A stretch of 64,000 nt of DNA from NCBI RefSeq assembly GCF_042683165.1, contig NZ_JBHUIZ010000003.1, positions 434,001-498,000 on the forward strand, read 5' to 3'. Position 1 is the stretch's first letter; each line of letters begins with the position of its first letter. This stretch comes from Tigheibacillus halophilus. GTDB lineage: Bacteria > Bacillota > Bacilli > Bacillales > Amphibacillaceae. Both the position numbers and the translations under genes were made by a program. The notes below the pieces were generated by a model, which was not told where the DNA came from, searched no databases, and worked only from the letters and a program-made list of their open reading frames with translations. Shown here one piece after another: positions 40,351 to 48,672 of the stretch.

Positions 40351-41431
40351 GTTTCTCACCCCGCCATTTAGCAATCACAAAAAGTAATACAGGATAAAGG
40401 AAGAATACAGGTGTTGCTGCAAGCAGCTCCAACTCCCTTAGCTGATTCAATATATCGGGTGTAATGGGCAGGATCATTCCGCAAAGAAGGGTCAAAGCTG
40501 CAAGAACAGGTATGATGTATTCAAAGTTTTTTATTCCCAAAATATTACCGAGAAGTATTGCACTCAAATATAAGTAAGCTGCAAAACGAATAAAAGCTCC
40601 AACCAGCCAAAAAGGAAATATTAATATTTCTACATTTGTCAGAAAGCCAAATTCGACATAAAAAATACTTTCGTGAAATGGATAGCTCATCATTTTTACA
40701 GAATGATAGTCGAATAACAGCACATAAGAAGCAAGTGCGATAGCAGCTTCCACCAGTATGATTCCGAACGAAATCCATGTGCCTTTTTTTAGGTCTTTCA
40801 TATTCTTCACTGCAGGCGCGATAAGCAGAATAAACGTAAAATCAGCAAAAACACTCCCTTTAGTCACGCTATTCTTAATCACCGTCCACTCGCTAGGACC
40901 GAAGAATGGAAACAAAAAATCAAAATTCCCCTGCAACATACATAGTGCCAGTGCTAAAACAAAAAACGTTTCCACATAAGGAAAGAGTGCCCAGGAGACT
41001 GAGCCGATTTGTTCGATCCCTTTTTTTCCAATGTACGCACAGACCCCGATTAATACAGTCAGTACCAAGAAGGTCGAAGAATTCGGGAAATATGTCGATG
41101 TAATGATCTCACTGTATACGGAGGAGTCCAGCACAATGGCACTGAATAATATTGCCCATAAAAAGAATAAGACAATTTTGCCAATAAAGTTACCCAATAA
41201 TCGACAAGTAATTTCCGCCAGGTTCATTCCTTTATACAAAGTGAGGACCTTGATGAATAAAGCTATTGGGAGGATAGCGGCCAGACCGTTAATGAGTGGC
41301 GACATCCATGCTGCATTGTCCAATTGCTTAAAAAAAAGCGATGGCGTATCGTCAGCTATTTTTGCTCCAATCATGAACACGACAATGGCAATATATTCCT
41401 TCATGCCAATCTTGCCATTGGATTGTTTCAT
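40334..41431 (-). CDS. Germinant receptor B subunit (GerAB-type, APC fold)
   Basis: A 365-residue integral membrane protein with ten predicted helices, of the GerAB/amino-acid permease-like family: KEYIAIVVFMIGAKIADDTP, then MNLAEITCRLLGNFIGK, and WALFPYVETFFVLALALCM. B subunits carry the germinant-binding pocket. The ATG overlaps the A-subunit stop codon (ATGA), showing translational coupling. The germinant cannot be told. The order A-B-C is the usual one for GerA-family operons. Confidence 0.93.
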   Translation of the reverse strand: MKQSNGKIGMKEYIAIVVFMIGAKIADDTPSLFFKQLDNAAWMSPLINGLAAILPIALFIKVLTLYKGMNLAEITCRLLGNFIGKIVLFFLWAILFSAIVLDSSVYSEIITSTYFPNSSTFLVLTVLIGVCAYIGKKGIEQIGSVSWALFPYVETFFVLALALCMLQGNFDFLFPFFGPSEWTVIKNSVTKGSVFADFTFILLIAPAVKNMKDLKKGTWISFGIILVEAAIALASYVLLFDYHSVKMMSYPFHESIFYVEFGFLTNVEILIFPFWLVGAFIRFAAYLYLSAILLGNILGIKNFEYIIPVLAALTLLCGMILPITPDILNQLRELELLAATPVFFLYPVLLFVIAKWRGEKRVSSD

Positions 41432-42942
41432 TCCTGTTCACCCTTCTTTTTTTGCGCATCTTTCAGCTTTAAAAACCCCGCCCGGATTAACTGATGAGGC
41501 AGCAGCCCCCTAAAGATGGTCTGACTGTATGGTTGGTAACTTGGTGTAAGAGGTGCCAAGTAGGAGATGCCAAATGATTTGATAGAAACCAAATAAGCTA
41601 CTGCCATTGTAAATATAGCGGTTAAACCGTATATGCCATATAAAAAAGCAGAGATCATCAGGAAATAACGGCTGATTCGTACTGCGAAATTCAGACTGAT
41701 GTCACCGATGACAAACGAGCTAAGCCCACCAAGAGCTACAACAATAACGATAATTGGGCTGACAACGTTAGCCTGTACAGCGGCCTGTCCTAAGATTAAC
41801 GCTCCCACAATACCGATGGTTGGCCCAATTGGTGCCGGAACGCGAATCCCGGCTTCCCTAATCAGTTCGAACGCCAGCTCCATCACCAGCACTTCGATAA
41901 TGATCGGGAAAGGGACTCTTTCCCTCGTAGCAGCGATGGCCAACAATAAATCCGGGGGAATCATTTCCGAGTGAAAATTGGTCAATGCAATATAAATGGC
42001 CGATGTAAACAAAGTGACAAACAGGGAGATAATTCGCAGCACTCTCGTGAAATTTCCATAAAAAAAGCGTAGATACTGATCTTCGGGACCGTGAAAAAAA
42101 GACCAGAAAGTGGCTGGGGCGATTAAACAGTCGGGAGAGTTATCCATTAAGATAGCAATGTAACCACTTTGGATGAATGCAGCAGCCCGGTCAGGCCGTT
42201 CGGTATATAGCACGGTTGGAAGGATTGAGAACGGTCTGTCCTCAATATATTGTTCAAGTAAAGATAAGTTTTGCACCATATTGACATCCAGATCATTTAC
42301 TCTCTTTTTCACTTTCGTTAGCAGATCCTCATCAACAACTCCTTTGATATATGCTATGAAAATGGTGTTTTCTGAGCGTTTGGAAATCTTGCTCTTTTCA
42401 AAGACCAGTTTTTCGTCCCTGATTTTCTTTCGCACCATGGAAATATTTGTGCTGACCAGCTCATTGAAAGCCTCTTTTGGTCCTTTAACCACTTTTTCCG
42501 TTTCAGGTTTGTCGATGCTTCTGCCGGCAAAATTTGCCGTTTCTGCCAGAAAGGCTTCCGTGTGGGTGTCAGTAATAATTGCTGTAAGACCTTGATTTAT
42601 GCCGTCCGCAATATCGTTAACAAAGGTTTTGACCTGAAGTGAAGATACGTTCAATAATTCTTCCTGTTTTTCGATATCTTTTTCTTCTTGTAAAGGTTTG
42701 ATAATATCTTTGTCAATCAAATCTGTATTGCTAATCGTTTTGATAAATATAATTGCAGCTTTTTTTTGTATCGAAGGGAGGTGGATGGTGCGCAGCACAA
42801 CATCCGCGTTTTCCGGGATCGAGTACAATTGCTTGAAGGTCTGAATATTTTCGTCAATGTGGGGACTCAGCTTTTTTTTCATTCGTTCCCTATCCCTTTT
42901 TTGAGTGGTTTTATCATATTTTCTACGCAAATATTGTTTCAA
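41428..42942 (-). CDS. Germinant receptor A subunit (GerAA-type)
   Basis: A 504-residue protein with a large soluble N-terminal region (1-280, with RTIHLPSIQKKAAIIFI and FIAYIKGVVDEDLLTKV) and a C-terminal membrane part with five to six helices. The family hallmark RVPAPIGPTIGIVGALILGQAAV is present, as are FPIIIEVLVMELAFELIREA and TPSYQPYSQTIFRGLLPHQ. It starts at TTG 42942 with GGAGGGG seven bases upstream. It lies 73 bp downstream of the 2Duf gene on the same strand, so read-through from the spoVA-type operon is possible. I see no good sigma-G promoter in that gap. Confidence 0.93.
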   Translation of the reverse strand: MKQYLRRKYDKTTQKRDRERMKKKLSPHIDENIQTFKQLYSIPENADVVLRTIHLPSIQKKAAIIFIKTISNTDLIDKDIIKPLQEEKDIEKQEELLNVSSLQVKTFVNDIADGINQGLTAIITDTHTEAFLAETANFAGRSIDKPETEKVVKGPKEAFNELVSTNISMVRKKIRDEKLVFEKSKISKRSENTIFIAYIKGVVDEDLLTKVKKRVNDLDVNMVQNLSLLEQYIEDRPFSILPTVLYTERPDRAAAFIQSGYIAILMDNSPDCLIAPATFWSFFHGPEDQYLRFFYGNFTRVLRIISLFVTLFTSAIYIALTNFHSEMIPPDLLLAIAATRERVPFPIIIEVLVMELAFELIREAGIRVPAPIGPTIGIVGALILGQAAVQANVVSPIIVIVVALGGLSSFVIGDISLNFAVRISRYFLMISAFLYGIYGLTAIFTMAVAYLVSIKSFGISYLAPLTPSYQPYSQTIFRGLLPHQLIRAGFLKLKDAQKKKGEQE

Positions 42943-43015
42943 TTAAACCCCTCCGCAGCAAGATACTTTATTTTTAAGGTGCTACATTTTTCCTTATTTA
43001 TGTAAAGCAAACAAC

Positions 43016-43873
43016 TCACTTCAGATAATCCTCAGTGAGTTGAATCACTTTTTGCATTTGTTCACTTTGCTTCGTATAGAGGTTTTTGGAAGTGTTGTTA
43101 TCTGTAGCTAGCGCGAAAAGTTCCAAGTCAGCTTGCACTTTTTTCATTGAGGCCATAAGAAGTTGTTTTTGTGCTGGGGCAGGGACAGTCAGTTTGTCAT
43201 CGAATAAGTCGACGGTGAGCTGTCCATCGCTGTCTACCTGGCCGAGAAAAATATTCTCTATGCTGACTTGCAGCTTTTCCAGTTCCGTTTCCAGCCAATT
43301 TATGTTTAGTGAGGCATTGGCAAGACCCTCATGGATCACTTTACCGTCCATCACGACTATCTGCGGTTCTTTTTTTGGCGCTAGTTTAATGTCCAGATCC
43401 TTGGCAGTTAATGGCTGTTTTTCAGTTTTAGGTAAAACATTGATTATACCGGTGGGTTCCAGTACAGCGAATTCAACATCGGCTGCCCGGAAAATGTTTC
43501 TATTGCGCAGATTTTCCATAAGATCATCAGCAGTATATCTTTCCTTTTTCAAATTTTCTTCCATAATCTTTCCATTTTGGATGATGACGGTACTTTTTCC
43601 CTGCGTGAAATCTCTCACTTTCTTACTTTTCAAACCAAGATATTCTAAGCCGAATGGAATGAGGAACCAGACAAGCATGGCAAGTAAACCGTAAATCAAT
43701 GGAAATTGCAATGTACTTGCGTGGATCGCTACTATACCCCCAAGCACGATACCGGTGATATATTCAAATATATTCAGCTGTGAGAGTTGTTTTTTTCCCA
43801 ACCATTTGGTTAAAAAAAATAAAACGACAATGAGGATAGTTGAATTCATGATGATACGGACCCAGTCAGGCAT
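43016..43873 (-). CDS. 2Duf-type protein: DUF421 (YetF-like) membrane protein with C-terminal DUF1657 domain
   Basis: A 285-residue protein. Residues 1-85 hold three membrane helices and the rest of the DUF421/YetF fold continues to about 225 (GIVLGGIVAIHASTLQFPL; NGKIMEENLKKERYTADDL; VMDGKVIHEGLANASLNINW). The last 55 residues (LLMASMKKVQADLELFALAT, then KNLYTKQSEQMQKVI) match the two free-standing DUF1657 proteins of the same operon (LAGLKSAQASLEQFALQTEN, then KKLYENAAQQTQSIL). This is the architecture called 2Duf in the spoVA2mob operon, where it strongly raises spore wet-heat resistance and slows germination, probably by stiffening the inner membrane. AAAGGA precedes the ATG. Confidence 0.9.
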   Translation of the reverse strand: MPDWVRIIMNSTILIVVLFFLTKWLGKKQLSQLNIFEYITGIVLGGIVAIHASTLQFPLIYGLLAMLVWFLIPFGLEYLGLKSKKVRDFTQGKSTVIIQNGKIMEENLKKERYTADDLMENLRNRNIFRAADVEFAVLEPTGIINVLPKTEKQPLTAKDLDIKLAPKKEPQIVVMDGKVIHEGLANASLNINWLETELEKLQVSIENIFLGQVDSDGQLTVDLFDDKLTVPAPAQKQLLMASMKKVQADLELFALATDNNTSKNLYTKQSEQMQKVIQLTEDYLK

Positions 43874-43907
43874 GATTAAAATTCCTTTCTATTTTCCGAT
43901 ATCCTTT

Positions 43908-44105
43908 TTAATATTGTGGTTCTTCATTGGAAATTTTTATCACTTGTTTAGAAAAATCATTTTTCATCTGTTTCACGATTTCATGCGCATCGTGAAAAGC
44001 TTGTTTAGACGATTGGTTGACGGTTTGTCCTGCCAACATTTCCAAAGAAGCTTCAATGCTCTTCATGCTGGCAAGACAAGCTTTTAAATCGGAACCGACT
44101 GTCAT
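43908..44105 (-). CDS. DUF1657 protein (distal copy of the spoVA-type operon)
   Basis: A 65-residue helical protein beginning MTVGSDLKACLASMKSIEAS and ending NEEPQY, the same start and end as the proximal copy at 46561-46767, so the two are paralogues. AAAGGAG precedes the ATG. It lies between spoVAEb and the 2Duf gene with gaps of 21 and 34 bp. DUF1657 proteins of the spoVA2mob operon have no known mechanism. It is one of three DUF1657 domains in this operon, counting that fused in 2Duf. Confidence 0.9.
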   Translation of the reverse strand: MTVGSDLKACLASMKSIEASLEMLAGQTVNQSSKQAFHDAHEIVKQMKNDFSKQVIKISNEEPQY

Positions 44106-44126
44106 GGTGAAAAATCTCCTTTCAAA

Positions 44127-44477
44127 TTACCCTTTGGGTTTGAAAAGTAAGGCACCAACAAAACCAAAAACAATTGCTGCAGAAATACCTGAACTGGTTA
44201 CTTCGAACATCCCCGTCACAACACCTATTAGTCCGTGTGCTTGGGCTTCAGCCATCGCACCCTGGACAAGCGCATTTCCAAAACTGGTAATAGGAACAGT
44301 AGCCCCGGCTCCTGCAAAATTGACGAGTGGCTGATACCACCCGAAACCAGAGATGATAGCTCCTGCAACCACCATTCCTGATAAAGTATGGGCTGGAGTC
44401 AGTTTGAAAACGTCGAACATGATTTGCCCGATTACGCAGATTAATCCGCCAATCAGGAAAGCCCAGAAAAATATCAT
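44127..44477 (-). CDS. spoVAEb: Stage V sporulation protein AE (SpoVAEb)
   Basis: A 116-residue membrane protein with about four helices, of the SpoVAC/SpoVAEb family: FLIGGLICVIGQIMFDVFKL, GYAVATI-like Gly-rich FGWYQPLVNFAGAGATVPITSF, and a Gly/Phe ending FVGALLFKPKG. With SpoVAC and SpoVAD it forms part of the channel through which Ca-dipicolinate enters the forespore and leaves at germination. Its ATG overlaps the spoVAD stop (4 bp). SpoVAA, AB, AEa and AF are absent here, as in the reduced spoVA2mob set. Confidence 0.94.
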   Translation of the reverse strand: MIFFWAFLIGGLICVIGQIMFDVFKLTPAHTLSGMVVAGAIISGFGWYQPLVNFAGAGATVPITSFGNALVQGAMAEAQAHGLIGVVTGMFEVTSSGISAAIVFGFVGALLFKPKG

Positions 44478-45490
44478 ACATCATCACTTCCAGACTCGAT
44501 GGACACAGCATGGGCGATGCATGGAATAGATGCCTTTTGTTTGATGGACAGCGGAGAGTGTAAAGCACCGGTTGCAACAGATAATATTCTTTTCACTTTC
44601 TTCTCTTTCATCAGTTTAAGATAATGGCCATAAACACCGACTGAGGAACATGCTGCACCGCTGCCTCCTGATAATACTGGCTGATCTTCGCGATAGATGG
44701 TCAGACCGCAATCGACATATTGTTCTTTTTTTACGTGGATGCCGTTTTCTTGCAGCAAATCAAAAGAAACCTTATTGCCGATTTTTCCAAGATCCCCTGT
44801 AATGATCAAATCGTAGTACGATGGATCGATATTTCTTTCTTTTAAATGTGCGATAATCGTATCAACAGCTGCTGGAGCCATTGCCCCGCCCATGTTGAAA
44901 GCATCGGTAATGCCCATGTCGACTATTTTACCTATAGTGGCAGAGGTCACAGCCGGCCCATTCCCATGCTGCGCCAGCAAACTGCAGCCTGCTCCTGTCA
45001 CTGTCCATTGTGCAGTCGGAGGTTTTTGGCCGCCATATTCGGTAGGATAGCGAAATTGCCGTTCGGCCGCTGCGTTATGGCTGGATGTGCCGCTCAAAAT
45101 ATAATCAGCTCCGCCGTTATTGACAATGCATGCGGATAAGGCTAAAGCCTCCATTGAGGTGGCACAGGCATTGAACAACCCGAAATATGGTACGCCAACA
45201 GATTTGGCAGCAAAAGTGGTAGGTGTGATCTGGTTCGTCAAATCCCCGCCGATGAAAAAATTGACTTGTTCTTTTTGAATTGAACTATTTTTAATAGCAT
45301 GCTGGCATGCTTCTTCCATCATCGTTTGTTGTGCTTTTTCGAAAGAATCTTGCTGTAACCACATATCGTCATGAAGGATATCGAAACTCTCCGGTACATT
45401 GCCATTCGCCTCAAATGGACCACCGACTGTACCAGTTGAAATGATTACCGGTTTATTTTCGAATATCCAAGTGCGGTGTCCTTGCAGCAT
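44474..45490 (-). CDS. spoVAD: Stage V sporulation protein AD (SpoVAD)
   Basis: A 338-residue soluble protein of thiolase-like fold: WIFENKPVIISTGTVGGPFE at the N-terminus, GGDLTNQITPTTFAAKSVGVPYFG, the Cys-containing NACATSMEALALSAC, and GGSGAACSSVGVYGHYL. SpoVAD binds dipicolinic acid on the spore inner membrane. Length equals the B. subtilis protein. I start it at ATG 45488-45490, which shares its A with the spoVAC stop codon (TGATG); the frame is open further upstream through spoVAC in another phase, but that extension is not coding. Confidence 0.95.
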   Translation of the reverse strand: MLQGHRTWIFENKPVIISTGTVGGPFEANGNVPESFDILHDDMWLQQDSFEKAQQTMMEEACQHAIKNSSIQKEQVNFFIGGDLTNQITPTTFAAKSVGVPYFGLFNACATSMEALALSACIVNNGGADYILSGTSSHNAAAERQFRYPTEYGGQKPPTAQWTVTGAGCSLLAQHGNGPAVTSATIGKIVDMGITDAFNMGGAMAPAAVDTIIAHLKERNIDPSYYDLIITGDLGKIGNKVSFDLLQENGIHVKKEQYVDCGLTIYREDQPVLSGGSGAACSSVGVYGHYLKLMKEKKVKRILSVATGALHSPLSIKQKASIPCIAHAVSIESGSDDV

Positions 45491-45969
45491 CACAGGCCAC
45501 CCCACTGAATTAAAATTGTTTTGATCAAGGCGATGATAAAAGCACTGAACACGCCAAATACAATGACTGGCCCAGCGAGCTTGAACATGCTGCTGCCAAC
45601 TCCCAGTACGAGGCCCTCTGGTCTGTCTTCTATCGCAGAAGAGATGACTGCGTTGCCAAATCCTGTTACAGGAACTGCTGTACCTGCCCCTGCAAATTGG
45701 GCAAGCCGGTCGTAAACACCGAAACCAGTCACCAGCATTGTAATGAAAATGAGCGTTGCTGTTGTCGGATTTCCTGCAGTTTTTTCGGTGAAATCGAAAA
45801 AATAAATATAAAATGTTGAAATTGCCTGGCCGATGCAACAAATCAGGCCGCCAATCAAAAAAGCCTTACAGCAGTTTTTCACTACGGGTCTTTTAGTTTC
45901 TCTTTGTTTCTGGAAAGCTTGATATTTTTGTGCTTCTGGAGGCAGGTTTTTTTTCTTTTTATCAGCCAT
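45490..45969 (-). CDS. spoVAC: Stage V sporulation protein AC (SpoVAC)
   Basis: A 159-residue membrane protein: basic N-terminus (MADKKKKNLPPEAQKYQAF), about four helices, and the family segments FLIGGLICCIGQAISTFYIYF, FGVYDRLAQFAGAGTAVPVTG and GSSMFKLAGPVIVFGVF. SpoVAC acts as a mechanosensitive-like channel component for dipicolinate. ATG 45969 has GAGGGA eight bases upstream; an in-frame start five codons earlier would overlap that site. SpoVAEb in the same operon is its paralogue (shared GGLIC-IGQ and FAGAG(T/A)xVP). Confidence 0.95.
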   Translation of the reverse strand: MADKKKKNLPPEAQKYQAFQKQRETKRPVVKNCCKAFLIGGLICCIGQAISTFYIYFFDFTEKTAGNPTTATLIFITMLVTGFGVYDRLAQFAGAGTAVPVTGFGNAVISSAIEDRPEGLVLGVGSSMFKLAGPVIVFGVFSAFIIALIKTILIQWGGL

Positions 45970-45991
45970 GACCAAATCCCTCATTTCTGTC

Positions 45992-46456
45992 TTAGGTTTC
46001 TTCTTTAGAAAGTTTGATGATGTGTTTGAGTTTTTTGCTCAGTGTTTTTTGTGAAAGTTGTTGATTATCCATTTCTTTTTGAAGCTGCTCCAGCTCCAGT
46101 TGAATTTTTTTGTCTGTTGACAAAGTGACGTGATGGTTCTGGAATTCTTTTTTCATCTGCTTGTCCAGTCTCTTTTTTGTTTTTTCCAGTTTAAAGCGCT
46201 GCAGATGGGGTACAGATACAGCAATTACGAGATGCTTATCATCATTTATCGCTTGAACACTGGTGATTCTCTCATCTTCGCCTAGCAAGTTCTTTGCTTT
46301 GGCTGATATGCCTTGGTCAACAGGGGCTTTTTTTACTGATGTATTGGTTATTCCTTGATTATGTTCAGTTGTTTTATGATAATCGGGATCTTTCTGGCAA
46401 CCTACGATTAAAAAGGAAAAAATAAATAGTATTAGCGTCAATCGAAGATAATTCAT
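45992..46456 (-). CDS. YhcN/YlaJ family spore lipoprotein of the spoVA-type operon
   Basis: A 154-residue lipoprotein with a hydrophobic signal and lipobox IVGC (Cys at about residue 18), then a YhcN/YlaJ domain (AKAKNLLGEDERITSVQAINDDKH-like segment, then LVIAVSVPHLQRF) and a charged helical tail. It is the second gene of the operon, as in spoVA2mob, 23 bp before spoVAC. ATG 46456 is chosen over GTG 46465 because GGGTGAG would serve the former. It is the second YhcN-type lipoprotein in the window. Confidence 0.88.
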   Translation of the reverse strand: MNYLRLTLILFIFSFLIVGCQKDPDYHKTTEHNQGITNTSVKKAPVDQGISAKAKNLLGEDERITSVQAINDDKHLVIAVSVPHLQRFKLEKTKKRLDKQMKKEFQNHHVTLSTDKKIQLELEQLQKEMDNQQLSQKTLSKKLKHIIKLSKEET

Positions 46457-46560
46457 GCTACTCACCCGTTTTTCCTTGTATGGAAATTTGTTTTAAAATT
46501 AATTTGTGAAATACGCTGTATTTGATCTAAGGGAAAGGGGGGATACTGTCCCCCTTCAGG

Positions 46561-46767
46561 TTAAAATCCTTTATACTGCGGTTCTTCCTGTTCGATTTGC
46601 TGAATGCGCGGTTCTATTGTCTGCAGTATGCTTTGCGTTTGCTGGGCTGCATTTTCATAAAGCTTTTTCGCTTGTTTATTTTCGGTTTGCAAAGCGAACT
46701 GTTCCAGGCTGGCCTGGGCGCTTTTCAGACCTGCCAGGGTTTGTTTCAATTGGCTGCCTACTGTCAT
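46561..46767 (-). CDS. DUF1657 protein (first gene of the spoVA2mob-type operon)
   Basis: A 68-residue helical protein beginning MTVGSQLKQTLAGLKSAQAS and ending EEPQYKGF, preceded by AAAGGAGG. It opens the leftward block DUF1657, yhcN, spoVAC, spoVAD, spoVAEb, DUF1657, 2Duf. This is the gene order reported for the spoVA2mob operon of highly heat-resistant spores. I searched by eye for a sigma-G promoter; a GTATA and CATAACA lie upstream but 21 bp apart, too far for a confident call. Confidence 0.9.
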   Translation of the reverse strand: MTVGSQLKQTLAGLKSAQASLEQFALQTENKQAKKLYENAAQQTQSILQTIEPRIQQIEQEEPQYKGF

Positions 46768-46907
46768 GTTATTTCCTCCTTTAACCTTTCATTGTTATGT
46801 TTTATTGCTGAACACTTATTTATACTTGCTATTTTTTTCCTTGGCAGTAAATAATGTGTAAAAATTTTGGGGGCAGGATGCGTAATGAAGTCTATTATTT
46901 CCTGGAT

Positions 46908-47093
46908 TTAGAGCTTTTCCGGGTCTTTTCTTCCATCCGTAATACTGTGCGAAATGTAATCCTGTCTGAGTATTTCTTTTTGTTCTTCTGTCAGACGGGA
47001 ATCGCTGTCGGCGCCAGCTCTGGTACTGCTTTTAAAGTGGACCAGCAATAGCAAAAACAATACAAAAAATAGCAGTAAGAATAAATAGGCCAT
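46908..47093 (-). CDS. 61-residue single-pass membrane protein
   Basis: A short protein with an N-terminal hydrophobic helix (AYLFLLLFFVLFLLLLVHF) and a charged cytoplasmic or extracellular tail (LTEEQKEILRQDYISHS). The ATG at 47091-47093 has GGGGTG six bases upstream. It lies 140 bp upstream of the spoVA-type operon on the same strand. No family is recognised. The strong helix and ribosome site favour a real gene; a link to the spore operon is only positional. Confidence 0.5.
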   Translation of the reverse strand: MAYLFLLLFFVLFLLLLVHFKSSTRAGADSDSRLTEEQKEILRQDYISHSITDGRKDPEKL

Positions 47094-47376
47094 TTGTTTC
47101 ACCCCAGTTTATGCCTTTTTGGTCAGTATGTCCGGAAACATAGGAATTATTTATTTGAAGGAACGTCAAGTTTTGCATGGGCAGGCATCATCCGCAGCTA
47201 CAGGCAGCAATACGCTTAAAAGTCTATATAAGCCATAGAATTGTCGGAGAATAAGTGTCATTTGCCTGATAAGTTTGTTAAACTGGAATTAGGTGCAGAC
47301 CTAAGAAGCAATAGCTGAAGCAAGGTTAAAAGTAAAATACGGCATAATGTAAAATACATATAAGGCTGGTGATCTT

Positions 47377-48672
47377 ATGGTTGAAATACGCAAACCAATT
47401 TTTGTTGAAACTGCAGTATCAGCAGTGATGGAGCACCAATTAAAAGCAGTCAGTGAAGTCATTTCCATACATGCATGTGATAATAGAAGGTTATCGGAAC
47501 CGATATATGCGACCAACGCGATCCCTTCTTTTGATAAATCTCCATATGATGGTTTTGCGATCAAGTCAAGTGATACGAATGGAGCCTCGAAAAACTGTCC
47601 GGTAACTTTCCAAGTTGTAGATCATATAGGGGCGGGGGAATTACCGACGAAAAAACTGCAAGTGAATGAGGCGACCAGGATTATGACTGGGGCTAAGATT
47701 CCAGAAGGAGCGGATTGTGTTGTCATGTTTGAAATCTGCCACGAATTCGAGCAAGACGGCCAGCCATTCATAAGGCTTAAACGGGAAATTCCTGAAGGCG
47801 ATAATATAATGAAGGAGGGTTCTGAGATACAGAAGGGAGATTTGCTTGTCGAAAAAGGCACTTTAATCAATCCCGGTATCAAAGCCCTTTTGGCCACATT
47901 TGGATATCACCATGTATCAGTCGCAAAAAAACCACTCGTAGGTATCATCTCTACTGGCACGGAGTTACTTGAAATCGAGGAGCCTTTACAGCCGGGAAAA
48001 ATTCGCAATTCCAATGCATACATGATTGCATCTCAGGTTAAACGCGCAGGTGCTGAATACCGTTATTACGGCCAGCTTGCTGATAAGCTGGAAAGCAGCT
48101 TCGGCAAAATCAAGTCCGTACTGGATGAGGTCGATATACTGATTACAACGGGGGGCGTATCTGTCGGCGACTATGATTTGATGCCGGCCATTTACGAAAA
48201 ACTTGGTGCCGAGGTATTATTCAATAAGGTTGCAATGCGCCCTGGCAGTGTCACGACGGTTGCCTCTATGGGTAGTAAGCTGTTATTCGGATTGTCCGGA
48301 AATCCATCTGCATGTTATGTTGGGTTTGAATTGTTTGCCAGGCCAATCATTCAAACCAGCTTATATAACCCGAATCCTTTTTTAAAGCGGACGAAAGCTA
48401 TCATGGCAACCAGCTTTTTGAAGGCGAATCCTTTTACGAGGTTTGTTCGTGGTTACATCCATTTTGAAAAAGGTACGATGGTAGTGCATAGCGCGGGCAT
48501 GGACAAATCCAATGTAGTTTCGTCGCTGGCGCATACTACCTGTCTGATGGTTCTTCCTGGGGGGAGCAGAGGGTATAAGGCGGGCAGTGTTGTCGATGTA
48601 TTGCTGCTGGAAGATACGGAAGGTCAACAAAGCTTTGAAGCATTCAGGAAATTAAAGAAGGAGGAATCGTGA
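47377..48672 (+). CDS. moeA: Molybdopterin molybdenumtransferase MoeA
   Basis: A 431-residue enzyme that inserts molybdenum into adenylylated molybdopterin. Family motifs are visible in order: SFDKSPYDGFAIKS, RIMTGAKIPEGADCVVMFE, the MoaB/Mog-like domain with GIISTGTEL and LITTGGVSVGDYD, and LFGLSGNPSACYVGFE, then the C-terminal domain IV. ATG 47377 has AAGG-type complementarity just upstream. Its TGA overlaps the moaA start by one base, so the two are coupled. It makes cofactor for enzymes such as the formate dehydrogenase at 31 kb. Confidence 0.94.
   Translation: MVEIRKPIFVETAVSAVMEHQLKAVSEVISIHACDNRRLSEPIYATNAIPSFDKSPYDGFAIKSSDTNGASKNCPVTFQVVDHIGAGELPTKKLQVNEATRIMTGAKIPEGADCVVMFEICHEFEQDGQPFIRLKREIPEGDNIMKEGSEIQKGDLLVEKGTLINPGIKALLATFGYHHVSVAKKPLVGIISTGTELLEIEEPLQPGKIRNSNAYMIASQVKRAGAEYRYYGQLADKLESSFGKIKSVLDEVDILITTGGVSVGDYDLMPAIYEKLGAEVLFNKVAMRPGSVTTVASMGSKLLFGLSGNPSACYVGFELFARPIIQTSLYNPNPFLKRTKAIMATSFLKANPFTRFVRGYIHFEKGTMVVHSAGMDKSNVVSSLAHTTCLMVLPGGSRGYKAGSVVDVLLLEDTEGQQSFEAFRKLKKEES

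Noticed and set aside
42943..43015. Forespore promoter for the germinant receptor operon
   Set aside because: CATAAAT-like sequence occurs but neither its -10 nor a -35 fits the sigma-G consensus; read-through from the spoVA-type operon remains possible.
43086..43694. 202-codon plus-strand open frame
   Set aside because: Antisense to the 2Duf gene, Ser-rich composition and no start signals.
45491..45841. An apparent 117-codon N-terminal extension of spoVAD, in frame and open
   Set aside because: It lies wholly inside spoVAC in another phase, and SpoVAD has its normal 338-residue length from the ATG at 45490, which is coupled to the spoVAC stop.
46768..46870. Sigma-G promoter for the spoVA-type operon
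   Set aside because: A GTATA and a CATAACA are present on the minus strand but are 21 bp apart rather than about 18, so the match is not good enough.
38922..47102. Transposon (Tn1546-like) carrying the spoVA2mob-type operon
   Set aside because: No transposase, resolvase or terminal inverted repeat is seen between cstA and moeA, so mobility is not supported in this window.
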